Shown: positions 18,377 to 27,053 of the stretch, piece after piece | Numbering within the stretch: position 1 is the stretch's first letter | Layout of the letters: each line of letters starts with the position of its first letter | Assembly: GCA_033791605.1 (NCBI GenBank) | Contig: JASJGJ010000121.1 | Span: forward strand, 1 to 56,434 | Origin: Porticoccus sp033791605 | Lineage (GTDB): Bacteria > Pseudomonadota > Gammaproteobacteria > Pseudomonadales > Porticoccaceae | DNA length: 56,434 nt | Direction of reading: 5' to 3' | Made by a program: the position numbers and the translations under genes | Notes under the pieces: model-generated | Databases searched by the model: none | The model's input: the letters and a program-made list of their open reading frames with translations, nothing else | What the model was told of the DNA's origin: nothing

Positions 18377-19044
18377 AGGACAGCCTCCGTCAAAGCTGAC
18401 AGTGACAACCGCTTCAAACCTTTAATACCCAAGTCCTGATGAGTAGATAATATAATGATACCGCCCTTCTCAGCATGAGTAGTTAATAAGATTTCAAGTT
18501 CGCTCACACCCTGTTTGTCAATGGCTGTAAATGGTTCATCTAACACCCACAACGGTGCTTCGGTAATCAGCAGTCGAGATAATGCTGCACGACGCTGCTG
18601 GCCTGCAGACAGCTGAAAACAGGGAATGTCCTCATAACCTTGCAACCCCATATGCGCCAATGCTTCAGTGTTACTGAGCGACCGATGACTACTATTCAGT
18701 CGTCGCCACCAGACCAAGTTCTCCTCTGGGGACAATGACTGTTTTAACCCGGGCAAATGACCGAGAAATAGCAAATTTTGTAGGTAGCTTTGACGGTATC
18801 CTGAGACATTCTTCCCCTGCCACAACAACTGCCCCGACAAGGGGTTTAATGCTGTCGTGATAATACGTAGCAGTGTCGTTTTACCACAGCCATTCGGGCC
18901 TTCAACTTGTAGAATATCACCTGATTGAAGGGACACACAGACATCAGAAAACAATAGGCGGTCATCCCGTTCAAAAGAGAGAGCCTTTAATTCAAGCGTC
19001 TTTAGGGCCTGTGAAGTTGTGGAAGGAAGAGCTTTATTCGGCAA
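18373..19044 (-). CDS. ccmA: Haem exporter ATP-binding protein CcmA
   Basis: ATPase subunit of the CcmABCD complex. Walker A is GPNGCGKTTLL, the ABC signature region is QLSAGQQRRAALSRLL (with the CcmA-type SAGQ in place of SGGQ) and Walker B is LWVLDEPFTAID. The gene heads the ccm group. The first possible start is TTG 19044 with no clear ribosome site; CcmA usually begins near LKTLELKALSFERDDRLLF, so the real start may be up to about 15 codons further in. I see no hairpin terminator between it and the gene upstream. Confidence 0.94.
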   Translation of the reverse strand: MPNKALPSTTSQALKTLELKALSFERDDRLLFSDVCVSLQSGDILQVEGPNGCGKTTLLRIITTALNPLSGQLLWQGKNVSGYRQSYLQNLLFLGHLPGLKQSLSPEENLVWWRRLNSSHRSLSNTEALAHMGLQGYEDIPCFQLSAGQQRRAALSRLLITEAPLWVLDEPFTAIDKQGVSELEILLTTHAEKGGIIILSTHQDLGIKGLKRLSLSALTEAVL

Positions 19045-19171
19045 TAGTAGATAGTCCGGCCAATAATTATAGGCGGTATTATGCCAAAAACTTTAAGAAG
19101 AAGAGAAAAGATATGGAAATTAAAGTGCCATTGACACCGACAAACAACTATCACGCCACTAATTGACGCTA

Positions 19172-19357
19172 TCAATCCAGATCAAAGTCATAATCCTGAA
19201 TCATCTTTCTAAGTCGCCTCTCCTCTAACTGGTCTTCCAAACGACGCCTCGTATCAATATCGGCCACACGGGGAACCTCTTTAGCTTCAACATCAAGCTC
19301 AATTACTTCATCTTCAACGTCAAAATCATCATCGTCTAACATTTGATCACCACTCAT
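19172..19357 (-). CDS. Small acidic protein, PA3496-like
   Basis: A 61-aa protein beginning MSGDQMLDDDDFDVEDE and ending in RRRLEDQLEERRLRKMIQDYDFDLD. The combination of an acidic first half and a basic helical RRLEDQLEERRLRK segment resembles the small Pseudomonas proteins annotated as PA3496 family (putative envelope integrity); no molecular function is known to me. I chose ATG 19357 over the open frame to 19480 because GGAGGAG lies 7 bases before it and the extra N-terminus looks untranslated. It lies between the ccm operon and the arsenosugar-type genes. Confidence 0.7.
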   Translation of the reverse strand: MSGDQMLDDDDFDVEDEVIELDVEAKEVPRVADIDTRRRLEDQLEERRLRKMIQDYDFDLD

Positions 19358-19497
19358 ACCGAAACTCCTCCATCTCGATATTAAATACTTCAGCGATGCG
19401 GGAATGTACCACTGCCTATATTTCCGAAAAATAGGCTTAAAATGAAAAACCGTCAAGAAAAATAAACTCATAAAATTCAATGAGTTGATTATTTATA

Positions 19498-20101
19498 CTA
19501 AAAAAATCTAAATTTTTCGTACTCTAGCAACTCTTTCAGGTCTTCTGGGCGGTCAATGTCCGATAATGGTATCAATTCTTGCCATTGCCACCCCAGCCTG
19601 ATTAACCGCTGTCGAGTCTGCGACATGACCTCTCCTCTCCCCCATGAAATCCCTTCAAACAAGGCGCTATCTACACGACTTAGCCCAATCAAAGCATACC
19701 CTCCATCTGCTCAGCCGGAACCCCCTTGTTGAGAATACCCAACGCCTGGGCGACATAGCGCCCATCGATAGAGGGACAATCACTACCGATAATAATCACA
19801 TAAGAATATACAAGTAATCGATCAACAAACGCATGACACATTCGCTCCCCAAGGTCTTCTCCCTGCTGAACACAACAGGGAATCCCGGACGCCTGAGTTA
19901 ATTGGTAAAAAAAAATCATGTTCGGCACTGCACTAGAGTTCAAAATTGGCGATAGCTGCTGCCTGATGACAGTTGAATTGGCGCTCAACCAGGGTAGGGT
20001 GCAATTGCAGACAAGCTTTTTTCTCATTGCAGGCTCACCTGCCCCAACAAAGGTGCTTTAGCGAACTGAATCAAACTACTGTCGGCGTACCGCACACTCA
20101 T
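19498..20101 (-). pseudogene. Decayed TIGR04282-like (DUF2064) arsenosugar-type glycosyltransferase
   Basis: Pieces of one DUF2064/TIGR04282 protein lie in order but in different frames: SLIQFAKAPLLGQV; then NEKKACLQLHPTLVERQF to NFEL; then CSAEHDFFYQLTQASG with GEDLGERMCHAF and IIIGSDCPSIDG; then DGGYALIGLSRVDSALFEGISWG to DIDRPEDLKELLEYEKF. At least four lesions break it: a frameshift/deletion near 20025-20040 where the KTRL motif should be, an amber codon at 19933-19935 where Trp is expected, an extra base in a nine-A/T run at 19907-19915, and a shift at about 19707-19712 inside PAE-DGGY. The start ATG at 20099-20101 follows the TIGR04283-like gene by 16 bases. Sequencing error could explain one lesion but hardly four. 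Confidence 0.85.
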
Positions 20102-20117
20102 CGAGGAGACCCCGACA

Positions 20118-20792
20118 TTATGAATAATACTGCCGTACAAGACTCTGGGGAGAAACGCCCAAAAAGTAAGCCAAACGTAAACGCCACATTTGAAAAACTG
20201 TGCGAACAATTCCCCTTTGCTCCCAACGGCGACTGGATGTCACAACAAAAGAATGCCCAAGAACTGGTCGACAAACCGTTTTTAATCGACGACAAAACTC
20301 CACATCTTCCATCAGAGGAATGTCAGCAAAACCACCCAAAACATCAAATAACGCCGAACGAACAAAAAGCACCTGATCGCCCGTGCCAATACCCGATATT
20401 TTAGATCGCAAATTTATAGCACGCTCAATAAAACGAAATGGCCATGCTGAACCACTTAACTTTAACGGGAAAAATCCCCATTGGGCACCCAGTAACAACG
20501 CCACTGAGAAATCTTCAGGTAATTGTGTATCGGCATGAAGAAACAAAAAACACTGGCCACGGGCTATTCCAGCACCGGTATTCATTTGACAAGACCGTCC
20601 TCTTTCACCATTGATGACCTTATCTGCATAGGGGGCAGCCAGTTCACACGTTCGGTCAACACTACCACCATCTGAAACGATGATTTCTACACCCATTGCG
20701 CGCAGTGGTTGTAAATGATCGAGACAAACCTCTATCACACCCTGTTCATTTAAGGTTGGGATAATAATACTAAGAGGAACAGACTCTGACAT
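20118..20792 (-). CDS. TIGR04283-like family 2 glycosyltransferase (arsenosugar-type)
   Basis: A GT-A fold family 2 glycosyltransferase of 224 aa. Motifs are PLSIIIPTLNEQGVIEVCLDHL, EIIVSDGGSVDRT (nucleotide-sugar binding), GRSCQMNTGAGIARGQCFLFLHADTQLP (metal-binding DXD region as HADT), GDQVLFVRSALFDVLGGF and LMEDVEFCRRLK (catalytic acidic motif). These match the TIGR04283 type often found beside arsS. ATG 20792 lies 5 bases after the arsS stop; a longer frame to 20822 would overlap arsS. Its usual partner, the TIGR04282-like enzyme, is the adjacent pseudogene. Confidence 0.88.
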   Translation of the reverse strand: MSESVPLSIIIPTLNEQGVIEVCLDHLQPLRAMGVEIIVSDGGSVDRTCELAAPYADKVINGERGRSCQMNTGAGIARGQCFLFLHADTQLPEDFSVALLLGAQWGFFPLKLSGSAWPFRFIERAINLRSKISGIGTGDQVLFVRSALFDVLGGFADIPLMEDVEFCRRLKTVCRPVLGHSFVVTSSRRWEQRGIVRTVFQMWRLRLAYFLGVSPQSLVRQYYS

Positions 20793-20797
20793 TGTCA

Positions 20798-21787
20798 CTA
20801 TAAATCCAGTGCTCCGCCACAACTACTACCTTGCCCAGCAGTACAACCATAGCAGTGGTCGCCAATGGCAATGCTTTGACCAAACATATCCTGTACCAAC
20901 AAATCCTGTAGATGGCGAGCACCCGCACTATCCGATGCAATAACACCCATTAACGCTTCTGCAGGTATTGGCATTTCCAACATCTGATTAAAATCACAAT
21001 CGTAGATATTTCCTTGCCAGTCGACGCTAATTGTCTGCAGACACATCAACGTCTCTAAGTTTGACGCCGAAAAATGACTCTTCAACAGGTTCATGTATTG
21101 ATCGTATTCGCCCTTCGCCAGCAACACTGCACCAAAACGACTGATGGGCATATTGGTAATGGCAAAAAGTTGATTAAATTCAATACCATAATCCAAATGA
21201 AGTCGCTCTTTATAATCACGCTCCAGCTGAACTTGCTCTGGCGGTAAAAAAGCACCATTGGGGTTGTACACCAAATTCAAAGGCAAGGAAGGATCTACAC
21301 CATAACCCCTGCCATTTAAAATTTTCAAAGCTTCAATGCTAAGCTCAAAAACCCCTTTTCCTCGCTGCTCCGATACATTTTTTTCAGAGTAACAAGGTAA
21401 CGATGCAACGATCGTCACATGATGATCAACAAAAAACTGTGCCAATCCTTCGTAACCGGGCTCTAAAAGAATGGTGAGATTGCAACGATCGATGACCTCA
21501 ACACCCAACTTTGTCGCCTCTGAAACCAGATAGCGAAAATGAGGGTTCATTTCCGGAGCACCGCCAGTCAAATCCAGCGTCATGATTTTTTTCTTTTTTA
21601 ATACAGATAACACGAGGTCCACAGTAGCCAAGTCCATTAACTCTGTGCGTTTTGGGCCAGCATTTACATGGCAATGTGTACAACTTAGATTACACAGATA
21701 ACCTAGGTTTACCTGCAATATTTCAAGTGCAGTTCTTTTTAGAGCGGGGAAATCTGTGTTCAACAACAGGGGGCTAGTATCGCGCAT
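20798..21787 (-). CDS. arsS: Arsenosugar biosynthesis radical SAM protein ArsS
   Basis: Radical SAM enzyme implicated in transferring the 5'-deoxyadenosyl group to methylated arsenic during oxo-arsenosugar formation. It has 329 aa. The [4Fe-4S]-binding CXXXCXXC is CNLSCTHC (Cys32, 36 and 39) after LEILQVNLGYL. LDLTGGAPEMNPHF is the SAM-contacting segment, RCNLTIL and LNLVYNPNG are ArsS-specific, and a C-terminal Cys-rich DUF3641 part contains YDCDFNQ and HCYGCTAGQGSSCGG. No arsM methyltransferase or ars resistance gene is visible nearby, so its substrate supply must come from elsewhere. It is divergent from cobB. Confidence 0.9.
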   Translation of the reverse strand: MRDTSPLLLNTDFPALKRTALEILQVNLGYLCNLSCTHCHVNAGPKRTELMDLATVDLVLSVLKKKKIMTLDLTGGAPEMNPHFRYLVSEATKLGVEVIDRCNLTILLEPGYEGLAQFFVDHHVTIVASLPCYSEKNVSEQRGKGVFELSIEALKILNGRGYGVDPSLPLNLVYNPNGAFLPPEQVQLERDYKERLHLDYGIEFNQLFAITNMPISRFGAVLLAKGEYDQYMNLLKSHFSASNLETLMCLQTISVDWQGNIYDCDFNQMLEMPIPAEALMGVIASDSAGARHLQDLLVQDMFGQSIAIGDHCYGCTAGQGSSCGGALDL

Positions 21788-21870
21788 TCAGTAATTCTGC
21801 CAGACTATGATTATTATGTGACCCAAAGATCGAAATAGTTTGTCTTACATAAAACTACTTTATTAATAAC

Positions 21871-22584
21871 ATGCCAATTAAAAAATACCAATCCATTGTT
21901 GTCTTAACCGGGGCCGGCATTTCTGCCGAGTCTGGAATACGTACATTTCGAGCCAGCGATGGGCTATGGGAAGACCATAAAATCGAAGACGTAGCATCAC
22001 CAGAAGGCTTCAATCGAGACCCGAAAACAGTACACCGCTTCTATAATGCACGACGAAACCAGCTTCTAAATCAAGGTGTTGAACCCAACATCGCACACAA
22101 AACGCTAGCAAATTTTGAGCAACAGTTTCCTAGTTTCTTCACATTAATAACCCAAAATATTGACGACCTGCACGAACGTGCGGGTAGCCGCAACTTATTT
22201 CATATGCACGGTGAACTGCTCAAAATACGCTGCAAACAATCTGGGCACATTTTCGAACGACAAGAAGCAATAGACTCTTCTTCCATCTGTCAATGTTGTG
22301 GAACGCCAGGAAATTTGCGCCCTCATATTGTATGGTTTGGTGAAATGCCGCTATACATGGATGAAATTTATCGGATATTAAAACAATGCGACTTATTTAT
22401 TGCGATCGGGACCTCGGGCAACGTCTACCCTGCTGCTGGATTTTTTGAAATAGCCAAGGCAGCCGGCGCCCACACCGTAGAGCTGAACCTAGAACCTTCG
22501 GCCAACGGTTCACTGTTTACCGAACAACTTTACGGACCCGCCTCGGAAATAGTGCCACAATATTTTAATGCGTTAAAAAAATGA
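21871..22584 (+). CDS. cobB: Sirtuin NAD-dependent protein deacylase CobB
   Basis: Removes acyl groups from protein lysines with NAD+ as co-substrate, in the cytoplasm. It has 237 aa. VVLTGAGISAESGIRTFR binds NAD, TQNIDDLHERAG and catalytic His113 in HMHGE follow, and LRPHIVWFGE and AIGTSGNVYPAAGF complete the Rossmann part. Tyr58 and Arg61 (FYNARR) form the YXXR pocket of SIRT5-like enzymes that favours succinyl or malonyl lysine. The zinc region has the reduced Cys pattern (CKQSGH, then CQCCG) also seen in E. coli CobB. It is divergent from arsS and convergent with the glutamate-synthase-like gene. Confidence 0.94.
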   Translation: MPIKKYQSIVVLTGAGISAESGIRTFRASDGLWEDHKIEDVASPEGFNRDPKTVHRFYNARRNQLLNQGVEPNIAHKTLANFEQQFPSFFTLITQNIDDLHERAGSRNLFHMHGELLKIRCKQSGHIFERQEAIDSSSICQCCGTPGNLRPHIVWFGEMPLYMDEIYRILKQCDLFIAIGTSGNVYPAAGFFEIAKAAGAHTVELNLEPSANGSLFTEQLYGPASEIVPQYFNALKK

Positions 22585-22741
22585 CCCCGGTGGTTTTTAA
22601 TACTATGACGTGATGTCGTTAGGGTAAAAACTCCCAGAAGGTTTGCCGCTAAGCACTAAAGTTTTCTTACAATCTCGATCATAGCCCCCCTTTTTCTCTC
22701 GGCATTGAAATATTCCTCAGCCTAAGATAACAACACCTTTC

Positions 22742-24262
22742 CTAAACCATAGGAGAGCACAGAGACCCCGTTGCCACTGTGGGATATATACTCTCCAAAG
22801 TGACAGAACGCCCAGAGTTAGTCACTATTCTGGCGTGTGTGCGCCTTAACTCCCGAGGTTCGAGAACCCCGCAGGAGTGGGCAATAACACCGACATCATA
22901 GATCAAACCAGCGACGTAATTGGCCACACGCTCCGACTTCAACTCTGAATTCAAACCTCGGTGCAATTTAGGGTCATGTGTTGTCACACCGGTAGGACAG
23001 GTATTTTTATTACATTGCATCGCTTGAATACAACCTAACGAGAACATAAAGCCTCGAGCACTGACGACAAAATCTGCCCCCATACAAAGAGCCCAAGCCA
23101 CACCCGAAGGCACAATCATTTTACCTGACGCAATCACTTTCACCCGATCACGCAACCCATACCCACGCAACAGATCCACGACTTCAGGAAGGCTTTCACA
23201 GAGAGGCAGCCCCATATAATCCAGCAATGCTTTGGGTGCCGCACCAGAGCCTCCTTCTGCACCATCTATCGTAATAAAATCAGGGGCCGACTCTACACCA
23301 CGAACCAGTATCAAATGACACAACTCTTCAAGCCAGTGTGCATCACCAACAACTGTTTTAATACCTACAGGCTTTCCCGTAACATTCCTGACTCGGGCAA
23401 TCATGTCCAACAAGCTATCGGCATCTTTAATTTCTGAATGGCGGTTAGGGCTGATAGCAGCCTTGCCTACCTCAATGGCCCGGATGGTTGCAATTTCTTC
23501 CGTCACCTTCGCTCCGGGAAGAATTCCACCTTTACCCGGTTTGGCGCCCTGGCTTAATTTAATTTCAAACATTTTAACTTCTGGATGAGCCGCTATTTTT
23601 GTTAATCGCTCATCACTCAGTTTCCCTTCCTTATCACAAACACCGAATTTAGCCGTTCCAATTTGGAACACAATGTCACAACCCCCTTCAAGGTGATAGG
23701 ACGACATTCCACCTTCACCTGTATTTAACCAACAGCCGGCTTTAGCCGCACCATAGGAAAGAGCCTGCACGGCAGGTTTAGACAATGCGCCATAGCTCAT
23801 ACCTGAAATATTTGTAAGGGATGCCGTGGTATAAGGTTGCTCGCAATAAGGGCCAATAGTAATAGGGCTGGCGGCTACAGCATCTTCATCTAGTGTCGGA
23901 TAAGCACAATTTACAAAATAAATGGAACCCACTGGACGAAGGTCACGAGTAGAACCAAATGCCAACGTTCGATCAATGTTTTTGGCCGCCCTGTATACCC
24001 AAGAGCGTTCGGCACGATTAAAGGGTAACTCCTCTCGATCCATGGCAAAAAAGTACTGCCGAAAAAATTCACCCATGTGCTCAAATAAGTAACGGAAGCG
24101 ACCTATCACCGGATAGTTTCGACGAATTGCTTGCTTAGTTTGAGTGACATCCAAAATGTAGATAACGACCAACGTAACAATGCCCACAACTAACAGCACA
24201 ACAAGTGTTGCCGCCAGAAAATTCAGGGTGGTATATACCCAACTCGTGTAAATTGTTTCCAT
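22742..24262 (-). CDS. Membrane-anchored FMN glutamate synthase-like protein
   Basis: A 506-aa protein with an N-terminal membrane segment (TLNFLAATLVVLLVVGIVTLVVIYIL) followed by the FMN/Fe-S alpha-barrel of glutamate synthase. Visible parts are SGMSYGALSKPAVQALSYGA, GEGGMSSYHLEGG, KPGKGGILPGAKV, FITIDGAEGGSGAAPKALLDYMGLP, the FMN region IASGKMIVPSGVAWALCMGADFV and the 3Fe-4S cysteines in LGCIQAMQCNKNTCPTG. It lacks the glutaminase and C-terminal GXGXG domains of GltB, so it cannot be a full GOGAT alone. Such stand-alone proteins are widespread with no firm function known to me. No gltD or amidotransferase is adjacent. Confidence 0.85.
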   Translation of the reverse strand: METIYTSWVYTTLNFLAATLVVLLVVGIVTLVVIYILDVTQTKQAIRRNYPVIGRFRYLFEHMGEFFRQYFFAMDREELPFNRAERSWVYRAAKNIDRTLAFGSTRDLRPVGSIYFVNCAYPTLDEDAVAASPITIGPYCEQPYTTASLTNISGMSYGALSKPAVQALSYGAAKAGCWLNTGEGGMSSYHLEGGCDIVFQIGTAKFGVCDKEGKLSDERLTKIAAHPEVKMFEIKLSQGAKPGKGGILPGAKVTEEIATIRAIEVGKAAISPNRHSEIKDADSLLDMIARVRNVTGKPVGIKTVVGDAHWLEELCHLILVRGVESAPDFITIDGAEGGSGAAPKALLDYMGLPLCESLPEVVDLLRGYGLRDRVKVIASGKMIVPSGVAWALCMGADFVVSARGFMFSLGCIQAMQCNKNTCPTGVTTHDPKLHRGLNSELKSERVANYVAGLIYDVGVIAHSCGVLEPRELRRTHARIVTNSGRSVTLESIYPTVATGSLCSPMV

Positions 24263-24497
24263 AAGATATCCCTTATTACCTCATTATATTACGTTAGCTT
24301 AGGCCAGACTTTATAGACATGCCGTCGATAATAATATTACATTTTGTCATTCCCACACGGTAGTCTCACACCACCACCACTTTCAAAATACCAATACCCT
24401 TCAAACCACACTACTTTCTATCCAGTTGACACAAGCTGTGGTTTAACTGTGTAAAACTGGGCATAATCGCGCATTATTTTCTTCTGGCCAGGAAGTT

Positions 24498-25049
24498 ATG
24501 CCTAGGAAGACCTTACGTCGGTGGTTACCTGACCCCCATAAAATTGTAGAAAGCCGAGCTATCCGCTGGATGGGTCCTTTGTTTAAGGATCCTAATTTAT
24601 TCCATATCAATCGAACATCCATTTCAGCCTCCTGCTTTATCGGGCTGTTTTGTGCATTCCTGCCTATTCCCGGTCAAACAATTGTTGCCGCTTTACTTGC
24701 ACTTTTTTTTCGTACTAATTTACCAGTCACCATGGCCCTTATTTGGGTCAGCAACCCCCTTACCATCGCCCCCATGTTTCTATTTAGTTATAGCGTTGGC
24801 GTTTTATTGATTGGACAGGAATTTATACCTTTTAGCATTGAACTAACGTGGGATTGGGCCCTTGCACAGGGTGGAGCCATATGGCTACCCTTGTTAACGG
24901 GCAGTCTGATTTGCGGCCTAATCTGTGGCGGCTTAGCCTACCTGATCATATATCAACTATGGCGATGGAAGGTGATCAAAAACTGGGAAGCCCGCAATAA
25001 AAAACGCGCTCAAAGCGTATTAGAAAAAGAAACGAATAAAGAGAGCTAA
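24498..25049 (+). CDS. DUF2062 membrane protein
   Basis: A 183-aa membrane protein. A basic N-terminus (MPRKTLRRWLPDPHKI) precedes ALFFRTNLPVTMALIWVSNPLT, diagnostic for DUF2062, and three or four hydrophobic segments. ASCFIGLFCAFLPIPGQTIVAALLA is the conserved first helix with its PIPGQ turn. The tail is charged (RNKKRAQSVLEKE). AGGA lies 5 bases before the ATG. It converges on lolE with a 31-base gap. In gammaproteobacteria DUF2062 genes are often near lol or comEC genes; the function is unknown. Confidence 0.85.
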   Translation: MPRKTLRRWLPDPHKIVESRAIRWMGPLFKDPNLFHINRTSISASCFIGLFCAFLPIPGQTIVAALLALFFRTNLPVTMALIWVSNPLTIAPMFLFSYSVGVLLIGQEFIPFSIELTWDWALAQGGAIWLPLLTGSLICGLICGGLAYLIIYQLWRWKVIKNWEARNKKRAQSVLEKETNKES

Positions 25050-25080
25050 TAAAAATGAGTAGAACGCAACCAAAGAAAAA

Positions 25081-26319
25081 CTACTCGTAACGTAACACCT
25101 CCGCTGGCCGGGTTCTCGCAGCACGAATTGCAGGGTAGAGTGTCGCAACAAAATTTAGCACCAATGCCACAGCAACAACCAAAAAGACATCATTCCACAC
25201 CAGATCAGAAGGCAAATAATCAATGGGGTAAACCTCCGAATTAAGGAAATTAAACCCCAACAAAGATTCTAGCCCACTGACGAGATCCGAGGCATTGAGC
25301 GCACAACCAACACCAATCAACGCACCCAGAAAAGAACCTACAACACCAATCAAAAAACCCTGTGTCAGAAATATTGAAACAATTTCGCCATTGGTCGCTC
25401 CCAAAGTTTTCAATATTGAAATAGCAGGACGCTTATCGATCACCGCCATCATAAGCATCGATACCACATTGAATACCGCGATAGCAATGATCAAAAAGAC
25501 CAGCAAAGAAACCATATTTCGGGACATTTTTATGGCCTGATACAGGTTCCCATGAGTTTGAATCCAATCAGAAAATCGATAACCTTGAGGCAAGGATCGA
25601 AGAAGTCTAAAGCCTGTCTCCCTCGCCTTAAAAATATCATTCAGTTTGATTTGTACACCCTGAGGGGCATTATTAATCCCCACCAATTGAACCACTTCAC
25701 TCATTTGTGCCAGAACCAACCTCTGGTCCAGTGTGGTGTGGGTACTAAAAATGCCACCCACGCTAAAAGTAATAATTTTTGGTGCTAGCTGTCGATGATT
25801 TAAAGCCCCGACTTGTGGAACAAGCAATGTAAGCCGATCTCCTTCGACAACAGACAATTTATCGGCAACCCCCTTAGCCAGCAACAGCTGGTTTTTTTCC
25901 TTTAAAAACGATGAAAATAATTCTTGGGGTATAAATTGACCAATAAACTCATTACTTTTTAGTGCATCTATACCAAGCATCTCTACAGGGCGGGTCTTTC
26001 CCCGGCTGGTCAACATGCCATCGATCTGGGCAAACGGCATCACTGCACGTACATTTGGGTCTGCCTCTAGTGTTTGAGTGAGCGATGGAAGACCATCAAC
26101 CCCACCCTCTTTAAACAATCGAATATGGGGCACAGCACCCAAAATCCGTGACTCCATTTCATGGTCAAAGCCATTCATAATAGACATGACAAGGATGAGT
26201 AACGCTTCACCCAGCACCAACCCCAAAATAGCTAACAATGAAATAAAGGACACCAATTGGTTACTACTACCAGAGGTGAAGTTCCTCAGCCCCACGTAAC
26301 AAGAAAAAGGCCTAAACAC
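25081..26319 (-). CDS. lolE: Lipoprotein-releasing ABC transporter permease LolE
   Basis: Inner-membrane subunit of LolCDE, which extracts outer-membrane lipoproteins and passes them to LolA. It has 412 aa. One N-terminal helix (LVSFISLLAILGLVLGEALLILVMSIMNGF) precedes a periplasmic MacB-like domain (about 45-260) and three C-terminal helices with the FtsX-type ILKTLGATNGEIVSIFLTQG and AIRAARTRPAEVLRYE. It is the last gene of lolC-lolD-lolE, 2 bases after lolD. LolE rather than LolC is inferred from its place after lolD. Confidence 0.9.
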   Translation of the reverse strand: MFRPFSCYVGLRNFTSGSSNQLVSFISLLAILGLVLGEALLILVMSIMNGFDHEMESRILGAVPHIRLFKEGGVDGLPSLTQTLEADPNVRAVMPFAQIDGMLTSRGKTRPVEMLGIDALKSNEFIGQFIPQELFSSFLKEKNQLLLAKGVADKLSVVEGDRLTLLVPQVGALNHRQLAPKIITFSVGGIFSTHTTLDQRLVLAQMSEVVQLVGINNAPQGVQIKLNDIFKARETGFRLLRSLPQGYRFSDWIQTHGNLYQAIKMSRNMVSLLVFLIIAIAVFNVVSMLMMAVIDKRPAISILKTLGATNGEIVSIFLTQGFLIGVVGSFLGALIGVGCALNASDLVSGLESLLGFNFLNSEVYPIDYLPSDLVWNDVFLVVAVALVLNFVATLYPAIRAARTRPAEVLRYE

Positions 26320-26321
26320 GC

Positions 26322-27053
26322 CTAACTTCCTTCCACGGGCATGTTAGAAACAGCGAATGAAGCCTGAGTCACATCCACTAAAGAGCCATGCTCAAGTGAT
26401 AAAACTCGATCCATTTGTGATGCCACCTGTTGCTCGTGAGTCACGACAACAAAGCTAATATCAAGCTCTCGGTTCAGCTGTAATAGCAGCTCAAGGACCG
26501 TTTCAGCAGTAGAGGGGTCAAGATTACCCGTCGGCTCATCCATCAAAACACACGCAGGCTGGGCAACCAGTGCCCGGGCAATAGCAACCCGCTGACGCTC
26601 ACCACCGGAAAGCTCTGATGGCTTATGATCATAACGATGGGACAACCCCACCTGTGAAAGAAGCGCCTGCGCACGGCTTCGGGCTTGCGCAATGGAAACC
26701 TTACCAATTAACAAAGGCATGGCCACATTTTCCAGCGCACTAAACTCGCCCAGCAAATGATGGAACTGATAGACAAAACCCAGATACTGGTTCCGACAGC
26801 GCGCTCGTTTGGATTCATTCATGGGGGCTAAATCCATTCCCATCACCTCGACAGAACCACTGGTAGGATCATCCAACCCACCCAACATATTAAGCAGCGT
26901 TGTCTTACCCGATCCTGAAGCACCGACGATGGCAATTCGTTCGCCAGCACAAACATTTAAAGAAATATTATCCAACACATCAATGCGTTCTCCACCTTGC
27001 AGGTAGTGCTTGGACAAACCTTGGCATTGCAGCACCTGCCGATCAGTGGTCAT
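26322..27053 (-). CDS. lolD: Lipoprotein-releasing ABC transporter ATPase LolD
   Basis: ATPase that powers lipoprotein release. Walker A is GASGSGKTTLLNMLGGLDDPTSG, the LolD-type FVYQFHHLLGEFSALENVAMPLL carries the Q-loop, the ABC signature is ELSGGERQRVAIARAL, Walker B is CVLMDEPTGNLD and the switch His is in VVTHEQQ. The chosen start MTTDRQVLQCQGLSKHY at 27053 overlaps the end of lolC by 11 bases; the possible upstream start at 27119 would add residues outside the family consensus. The length of 243 aa is close to the usual 230. Confidence 0.94.
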   Translation of the reverse strand: MTTDRQVLQCQGLSKHYLQGGERIDVLDNISLNVCAGERIAIVGASGSGKTTLLNMLGGLDDPTSGSVEVMGMDLAPMNESKRARCRNQYLGFVYQFHHLLGEFSALENVAMPLLIGKVSIAQARSRAQALLSQVGLSHRYDHKPSELSGGERQRVAIARALVAQPACVLMDEPTGNLDPSTAETVLELLLQLNRELDISFVVVTHEQQVASQMDRVLSLEHGSLVDVTQASFAVSNMPVEGS

